From an uncultured Alistipes sp. (lineage in GTDB: Bacteria; Bacteroidota; Bacteroidia; Bacteroidales; Rikenellaceae): a DNA stretch of 9,843 bases. The notes beneath the pieces are model-generated. The model did no database searches and was not told where the DNA came from. It saw only the letters and a list, made by a program, of their open reading frames with translations. The stretch spans positions 1-9,843 of the forward strand of contig URBK01000038.1 of NCBI GenBank assembly GCA_900546065.1, given 5' to 3'. The translations under genes were made by a program, and so were the position numbers. This document shows, one piece after another, positions 6,029 to 9,843 of the stretch. The first letter of the stretch is position 1. Each line of letters opens with the position of its first letter.

Positions 6029-7379
6029 TGCCGCCCTCCTCTCTGCCGCCATCGATCATCGGCATATCCTCCTCGGCCTCCGTCGGAAGCGAGGCCTCGT
6101 CCAGAGCCTTGTCCGAGATGCGTTTTTTGGGCCGCAGTCCCATGCCGCGCATACGCTCGCCGAGGCGTATGACGTTGTTGTTGCCGTGGCACATGCGTTT
6201 ATATGCCTGTGCATAGTCGGCCGAGGCCTTCTCGATCGACTTGCCAACCTTCTCGAAGTCGTCCACAAACATGCAGAGCTGATTGTAGAGATCGGTCGCC
6301 GTCTTGACTATACGGGCCGTATTGCGGTCCTGCGCGTCGCGCTTCCACAGATCCACCACGATCTTCAGCACGGCAAAGAGATTCGTCGGCGACGATATTA
6401 TCACCTTGCGCCCGTATGCATAGTTCCACAGCGATTCATCCCCCCTGAGCGCCGTCAGGAACGACGGCTCGGTCGGCATGAACATGATGACAAAGTCGGG
6501 CGAGTCGGTAAAATACTGCTGGTAGTTCTTCGTCGCAAGCTCGTCGACATGGTGGCGCACCGACTCGATATGCCGTTTCAGCGCGACGTCGCGCGCCGCA
6601 TCGTCCTCCGAATTGACATAACGCTCGAAGGCCGTGAGCGACACCTTCGAGTCGATCACTATGTTCTTGCCCCCGGGAAGGTGAAGTATGACGTCGGGAC
6701 GCAGGTTGCGGCCGCTCTCCTCATCCTTGACGTTGTATTGCAGTTCGTAGTTCTCGCCCTCGCGCAGGCCCGAGTTCTCCAGCAGCTGCGAAAGGATCAT
6801 CTCACCCCAGTCGCCCTGAACCTTGGAGTTGCCCTTCAGTGCGTTCGTCAGGTTCGTCGTCTCGGCCGTAACCTGACGGTTGAGCTCCATCAGCCGCTCG
6901 AGTTCGTTTTTCAGCGCACCGCTCTGCTCGGCCTGCTGCGAGTGGATCCGCTCAACACGCTCGCGGAACTCGCGTATGTTGTCCTTGAAGGGCTTGAGGA
7001 TTGTATCCATCGACTCGCGGTTCTCCTCCTTGAAGCGGCGGCTCTGCTCCCCCAGCACATCCCCCGCCAAGGCGCGGAACTGCTCCCGCAACGCCTGCTC
7101 CATCTGCTGCTGCGAGCGCACCTTGTCCGCCACCGAGCGGCGCTCGGCCTCAAGGTCGGCCTCGGCCTTTGCCCGCGCCACGCGTTCGCGCTCGCGCTCC
7201 CCGCGCGTCTCCTCCGCCGCCCGCTCCGCACTCTCGGCACGGGACAGGGCCGCCGAGAGGGCCGCCGCGCTCTCGCGCGCCGCCTCGGCGGCCTGCCGCC
7301 GCTGCGACAAGAGCAATGTTATCAATACGGCGCATGCCACGGCCAGCACCACCGACAATACGATCAAAAACAGATTCAT
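6021..7379 (-). CDS. rmuC: DNA recombination protein RmuC
   Basis: RmuC proteins are thought to limit DNA inversions at short inverted repeats and carry a nuclease-like fold. The 452-residue product has one N-terminal membrane segment (about 3-24), a long charged coiled coil (about 27-175, rich in Ala, Glu and Arg), and the RmuC domain (about 180-390). Hallmarks are KGNSKVQGDWGEMIL (182-196), followed by LRPDVILHLPGGKNIVIDSKVS (226-247), with Asp229, Asp243 and Lys245 in the pattern of a PD-(D/E)XK-type active site. The tail after about 410 is acidic, rich in Glu and Gly, and poorly conserved by eye. The membrane segment should hold the protein at the inner membrane with the coiled coil in the cytoplasm. 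It is the first gene of a unit with the pyrophosphatase-like and lipoprotein genes. A promoter at 7414-7444 and an AAGGAG site at 7388-7393 support the start. Confidence 0.95.
   Translation of the reverse strand: MNLFLIVLSVVLAVACAVLITLLLSQRRQAAEAARESAAALSAALSRAESAERAAEETRGERERERVARAKAEADLEAERRSVADKVRSQQQMEQALREQFRALAGDVLGEQSRRFKEENRESMDTILKPFKDNIREFRERVERIHSQQAEQSGALKNELERLMELNRQVTAETTNLTNALKGNSKVQGDWGEMILSQLLENSGLREGENYELQYNVKDEESGRNLRPDVILHLPGGKNIVIDSKVSLTAFERYVNSEDDAARDVALKRHIESVRHHVDELATKNYQQYFTDSPDFVIMFMPTEPSFLTALRGDESLWNYAYGRKVIISSPTNLFAVLKIVVDLWKRDAQDRNTARIVKTATDLYNQLCMFVDDFEKVGKSIEKASADYAQAYKRMCHGNNNVIRLGERMRGMGLRPKKRISDKALDEASLPTEAEEDMPMIDGGREEGGNE
6034..6040 (-). promoter_or_regulatory. 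Shine-Dalgarno sequence of the pyrophosphatase-like gene
   Basis: On the minus strand AGGAGGG lies 5 bases before the ATG at 6028, within the last codons of rmuC. It decides the start in favour of 6028 and is notable because several other genes in the window lack such a site. Confidence 0.75.
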
Positions 7380-7387
7380 GAGATTAT

Positions 7388-7393
7388 CTCCTT
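7388..7393 (-). promoter_or_regulatory. Shine-Dalgarno sequence of rmuC
   Basis: On the minus strand AAGGAG ends 8 bases before the rmuC ATG (7379), good spacing for a ribosome binding site. It supports this start over internal ATGs. Confidence 0.75.
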
Positions 7394-7413
7394 TCCGTTA
7401 AAAACATTCAAAA

Positions 7414-7444
7414 CAAAGGTACGAAAAGCCCTCGGCAAAGGCAA
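7414..7444 (-). promoter_or_regulatory. rmuC promoter, Bacteroidetes type
   Basis: Read on the minus strand, TTG (7444-7442) is followed by 20 bases and then TACCTTTG (7421-7414). This is the same -7 octamer and the same spacing as at fabD. The expected start near 7407 gives a leader of about 28 bases. Confidence 0.85.
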
Positions 7445-7500
7445 AAATTTTTCGAGACAAAGAGGCCATTTGCGACGGCTGCTACACGAAGTCCCAAGAC

Positions 7501-7538
7501 AAAAAATATCCCGACGGGCGAATCTCCCGTCGGGATAT
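7501..7538 (-). terminator. Intrinsic terminator after the ABC-F gene
   Basis: ATATCCCGACGGG (7506-7518) and CCCGTCGGGATAT (7526-7538) form a perfect 13-bp stem with a 7-base loop. On the minus strand the hairpin is followed by a T run (complement of A at 7501-7506). It lies about 63 bases beyond the ABC-F stop and ends that transcript before the rmuC promoter. Confidence 0.93.
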
Positions 7539-7601
7539 ATATCATAAGTCTGCGGCCGTCCGATGCAAGCACCAATCGTACACCGCCCCGAAGCCGCAGC
7601 G

Positions 7602-9533
7602 TCAGGCGTTCTCGGTGATCTCCAGCTCGTAGGATGACTTCTCCCACTCGTGCATCAGATGGTCGTAACGGTGCTTGAGTTGCTCGTATGCCGCATAGTC
7701 GGCCTCGTTGTACGCGGCCGACTCGGCAAACTTGCGGTCGTAGTCGGCAATCTGCTTCTCGACATCCGCAAGCTCCGTCTCAACACTCTCGACAGCCTTG
7801 CGCAGACGCCGCAGCAGCTTCTCCTGCTCCTTACGCTGCTCGTACGAAAGTTTTCCCGCCGAGGCTTCGCGCGGCGCCGACACGGCAGGCGTATCCGCCC
7901 TGCGCTCGATCTCGTGCAGAGACTCGATCTTGCGCTTCTCAAGGAAATAGTATATGCCGCCCAGATACTCCTTCACGCCGCCGTCGCGGAACTCGTAGAC
8001 ACGGTCGACGATACCGTCCAGAAAGTCGCGGTCGTGCGACACCACGATCACCGTGCCGTCATACTTCTGCAAGGCGCGCTTCAGGATATCCTTCGAGCGC
8101 ATGTCCATGTGGTTCGTCGGCTCGTCGAGCACCAGCAGGTTGCGCGGCTCGAGCATCATGCGCGCCATGGCCAGACGCGACCGCTCGCCTCCGGACAACA
8201 CACGCACCTTCTTGTCTATATCCTCGCCGCGGAACAAAAACGCCCCGAGTATGTCACGCAAACGCGTGCGTATATCCCCCACGGCCACACGGTCCAGCGT
8301 GTCGTAGACGGTAAAGTCGCCCTCCATCAGATCATCCTGATTCTGGGCATAGTAACCTATATTGACATTGGCGCCGATACGTATCGTACCCTCCGTAACG
8401 GGCAGTTCGCCCACGATCATGCGCGCCATCGTGGTCTTACCCTCGCCGTTGCGGCCCACGAAGGCCACCTTCTGGCCGCGTTCGATCGTGAAGGTCGCGC
8501 CCGAGAATATGCGTTTGTCGCCGAATGCCTTGCCCGCATCCTTCACCTCCACGACGATCTGTCCCGAGCGCGGTGCAGGCGGGAACTTGATATTCAGCGC
8601 GGCATTGTCCTCGTCCTCGACCTCGATGCGCTCAATACGTTCCAGCTGCTTGATGCGCGACTGCACCTGATTGCTCTTCGTAGGCTTGTACCGGAACTTC
8701 TCGATAAACTCCTCGGTCTTCTCGATCATGCGCTGCTGGTTCTCGTAGGCGGCCATGATCTGGGCACGGCGCTCGGCCCGCAACTCGACGAACTTCGAAT
8801 ACGGCACCTTGTAATCATATATCTTGCCCAGCGACAGCTCTATCGTACGCGTAGTGACGTTATCCAGAAATGCACGGTCGTGCGATATGACCAGCACGGC
8901 ACCGTTATAGGACTTGAGGTAATCCTCCAGCCACTGTATGCTCTCGATGTCGAGGTGGTTTGTCGGCTCGTCGAGAAGGAATATCGACGGACGGCTCAAC
9001 AACAGCTTCGCCAGCTCGATACGCATACGCCAGCCGCCGGAGAACTCGCTCGTGGCACGCTCGAAATCCGAACGGCGGAAACCAAGGCCCAGAAGCGTCT
9101 TCTCGATATCGGCCTCACGCGTCTCGCCGCCGAGGATATGGTAACGGTCCTGTGCCTCGTTGAGACGGTGCAGCAGCGTCTCATACTCGGCCGACTCGTA
9201 GTCGTCGCGCTCGGCGATCTCGGCCGTGAGAGAGTTGATCTCGCCCTCGAGACGCAGCACCTCGCCGAAAGCCTTCTCGGTCTCGGCCTTGAGCGTTGTG
9301 GTGTCGGCCACCTTCATCTGCTGCGGCAGGTAACCGACCGTACACTCGCCGTTCTTGGTCACGGCACCCGACGTGGGCTGCTGCTCGCCCGTGATGATAC
9401 GCAGCAGTGTGGTCTTGCCGGCGCCGTTGCGGCCGACCAGACCTATACGGTCCTTCTCGTTGATCAGAAACGACACCCCGTCGAAGAGCGTCCAGCCTCC
9501 GTAACTTACGGTAACGTTGTCAATGGATATCAT
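7602..9533 (-). CDS. ABC-F family ATPase (YheS/Uup-like), ribosome-associated
   Basis: ABC-F proteins have two ATPase domains and no membrane segments; they bind the ribosomal E-site and influence translation. This 643-residue protein shows Walker A GRNGAGKTT (34-42), signature FSGGW (164-168), Walker B LLDEPTNHLD (186-195) and switch His218. The second half has Walker A GRNGEGKTT (360-368), signature LSGGE (446-450), Walker B LVLDEPTNHMD (467-477) and His500. Between the domains lies a helical arm with KPTKSNQVQSRIKQLERIE (283-301), the P-site-tRNA interaction motif; its sequence is closest to YheS by eye. A charged coiled-coil domain (about 550-643) ends the protein, as in YheS and Uup. All catalytic residues are intact. 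The linker is not the extended type of known resistance proteins, so a housekeeping translation role is more likely. The gene follows rpe by 51 bases and ends at a strong terminator. Confidence 0.96.
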   Translation of the reverse strand: MISIDNVTVSYGGWTLFDGVSFLINEKDRIGLVGRNGAGKTTLLRIITGEQQPTSGAVTKNGECTVGYLPQQMKVADTTTLKAETEKAFGEVLRLEGEINSLTAEIAERDDYESAEYETLLHRLNEAQDRYHILGGETREADIEKTLLGLGFRRSDFERATSEFSGGWRMRIELAKLLLSRPSIFLLDEPTNHLDIESIQWLEDYLKSYNGAVLVISHDRAFLDNVTTRTIELSLGKIYDYKVPYSKFVELRAERRAQIMAAYENQQRMIEKTEEFIEKFRYKPTKSNQVQSRIKQLERIERIEVEDEDNAALNIKFPPAPRSGQIVVEVKDAGKAFGDKRIFSGATFTIERGQKVAFVGRNGEGKTTMARMIVGELPVTEGTIRIGANVNIGYYAQNQDDLMEGDFTVYDTLDRVAVGDIRTRLRDILGAFLFRGEDIDKKVRVLSGGERSRLAMARMMLEPRNLLVLDEPTNHMDMRSKDILKRALQKYDGTVIVVSHDRDFLDGIVDRVYEFRDGGVKEYLGGIYYFLEKRKIESLHEIERRADTPAVSAPREASAGKLSYEQRKEQEKLLRRLRKAVESVETELADVEKQIADYDRKFAESAAYNEADYAAYEQLKHRYDHLMHEWEKSSYELEITENA

Positions 9534-9549
9534 GCGAAAACAAAAAACT

Positions 9550-9579
9550 CAAATTTTATAAATGCCTTCCCTGTTCCAA
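9550..9579 (-). promoter_or_regulatory. Possible weak promoter for the ABC-F gene
   Basis: On the minus strand TTG (9579-9577) is followed by 18 bases and TAAAATTTG (9558-9550), a -7-like element one base longer than the TAnnTTTG consensus. The match is imperfect and starts inside the short gap after rpe, so the ABC-F gene may instead rely on transcription from rpe. No Shine-Dalgarno sequence precedes the ABC-F ATG. Confidence 0.35.
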
Positions 9580-9584
9580 AACGA

Positions 9585-9843
9585 TCATGCGTTCAGTATG
9601 CGCAGGATCTCGGCCTCGGGATCGTCGGCACGGAACACGGCGCTGCCGGCCACCAGCACCTCGGCACCCGCATCGAAGAGCTCCCGCGCATTTGCCGACG
9701 AGATGCCGCCGTCGACCTCGATAAGCGTATCGAGCCCCATGCGGCGTTTCATCTCCGCCAGACGACGCACCTTCTCCACCGACGATGGTATGAACGACTG
9801 CCCCCCGAACCCGGGCTCGACGCTCATCACCAACACCATCTCC
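9585..9843 (-). CDS. rpe: Ribulose-phosphate 3-epimerase, C-terminal part (start outside window)
   Basis: Rpe interconverts ribulose 5-phosphate and xylulose 5-phosphate in the pentose phosphate pathway in the cytoplasm. The window holds its last 85 residues, reading through the right edge. The segment contains MVLVMSVEPGFGGQSFIPSS, the loop that closes on the phosphate; LIEVDGGI, whose Asp is a metal-binding and catalytic acid in the TIM barrel; and VAGSAVF, the terminal phosphate-binding turn. It ends in AEILRILNA and TGA at 9587-9585. These motifs are complete and in the usual order, so the visible portion looks intact. The ABC-F gene begins 51 bases downstream on the same strand. Confidence 0.95.
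   Translation of the reverse strand, partial: EMVLVMSVEPGFGGQSFIPSSVEKVRRLAEMKRRMGLDTLIEVDGGISSANARELFDAGAEVLVAGSAVFRADDPEAEILRILNA

Noticed and set aside
6029..6052. Upstream ATG (6052) as the start of the pyrophosphatase-like gene
   Set aside because: The extra eight residues (MAAERRAA) lie in the rmuC tail, do not look like part of the domain, and lack the AGGAGGG site that sits ahead of the ATG at 6028.
6186..7547. 453-codon open frame on the plus strand, antisense to rmuC
   Set aside because: It is the antisense shadow of a strongly supported rmuC, with repetitive Leu/Arg/His-rich translation and no motif. It also runs across the rmuC promoter and into the ABC-F terminator hairpin.
7688..8314. 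208-codon plus-strand frame within the ABC-F gene
   Set aside because: It is an Arg/Ser/Pro-rich antisense shadow of an ABC-F gene whose Walker and signature motifs are all intact on the other strand.
1..9843. Mobile elements, CRISPR arrays, tRNA/rRNA genes, toxin-antitoxin or other defence modules
   Set aside because: No transposase or integrase motifs, no regularly spaced repeats, no tRNA-like cloverleaf and no terminal inverted repeats flanking a gene were found. The hairpins are explained as terminators.

Overview
The window looks like a chromosomal core segment of a fairly GC-rich member of the Bacteroidales. Alistipes or another Rikenellaceae is my inference from base composition and gene families; I could not search for a match. 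The sequence support is three promoters of the Bacteroidetes type (TTG, 20 bases, then TAnnTTTG) at fabD, the ROK regulator and rmuC, several genes lacking a Shine-Dalgarno sequence, a Bacteroidetes-style beta-propeller lipoprotein, and high GC inside genes against AT-rich promoters.

Layout. Positions 2-55 (+) may be the last 17 codons of a protein running in from the left. It converges with a secreted two-domain esterase on the minus strand (59-1207). A 416-base gap carrying the fabD promoter separates the esterase from divergent fabD (1624-2505, +), which ends in a clear terminator. Next is a plus-strand pair: a ROK-family repressor-like protein (2652-3881) and, 12 bases later, a GNAT acetyltransferase (3894-4430). 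A perfect 12-bp hairpin at 4432-4459 closes this pair and faces a minus-strand unit. Read in its own direction, that unit is rmuC (7379-6021), a short pyrophosphatase-like protein overlapping it by 8 bases (6028-5681), and a beta-propeller lipoprotein (5620-4478). It has its own promoter at 7414-7444. Upstream of it, also on the minus strand, lie the C-terminal part of rpe (from the right edge to 9585) and an ABC-F ATPase (9533-7602), closed by a strong hairpin with a U-tract at 7501-7538.

How the genes relate. Most are housekeeping: malonyl transfer for fatty acid synthesis (FabD), the pentose phosphate pathway (Rpe), ribosome-associated ABC-F, and genome maintenance (RmuC). The accessory-looking parts are the secreted esterase, the ROK regulator with its GNAT partner, and the lipoprotein. 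No RNA genes, insertion sequences, CRISPR arrays, phage genes or recognisable defence system were seen. I found no convincing new multi-gene system; the points worth a second look are small and are listed with modest scores.
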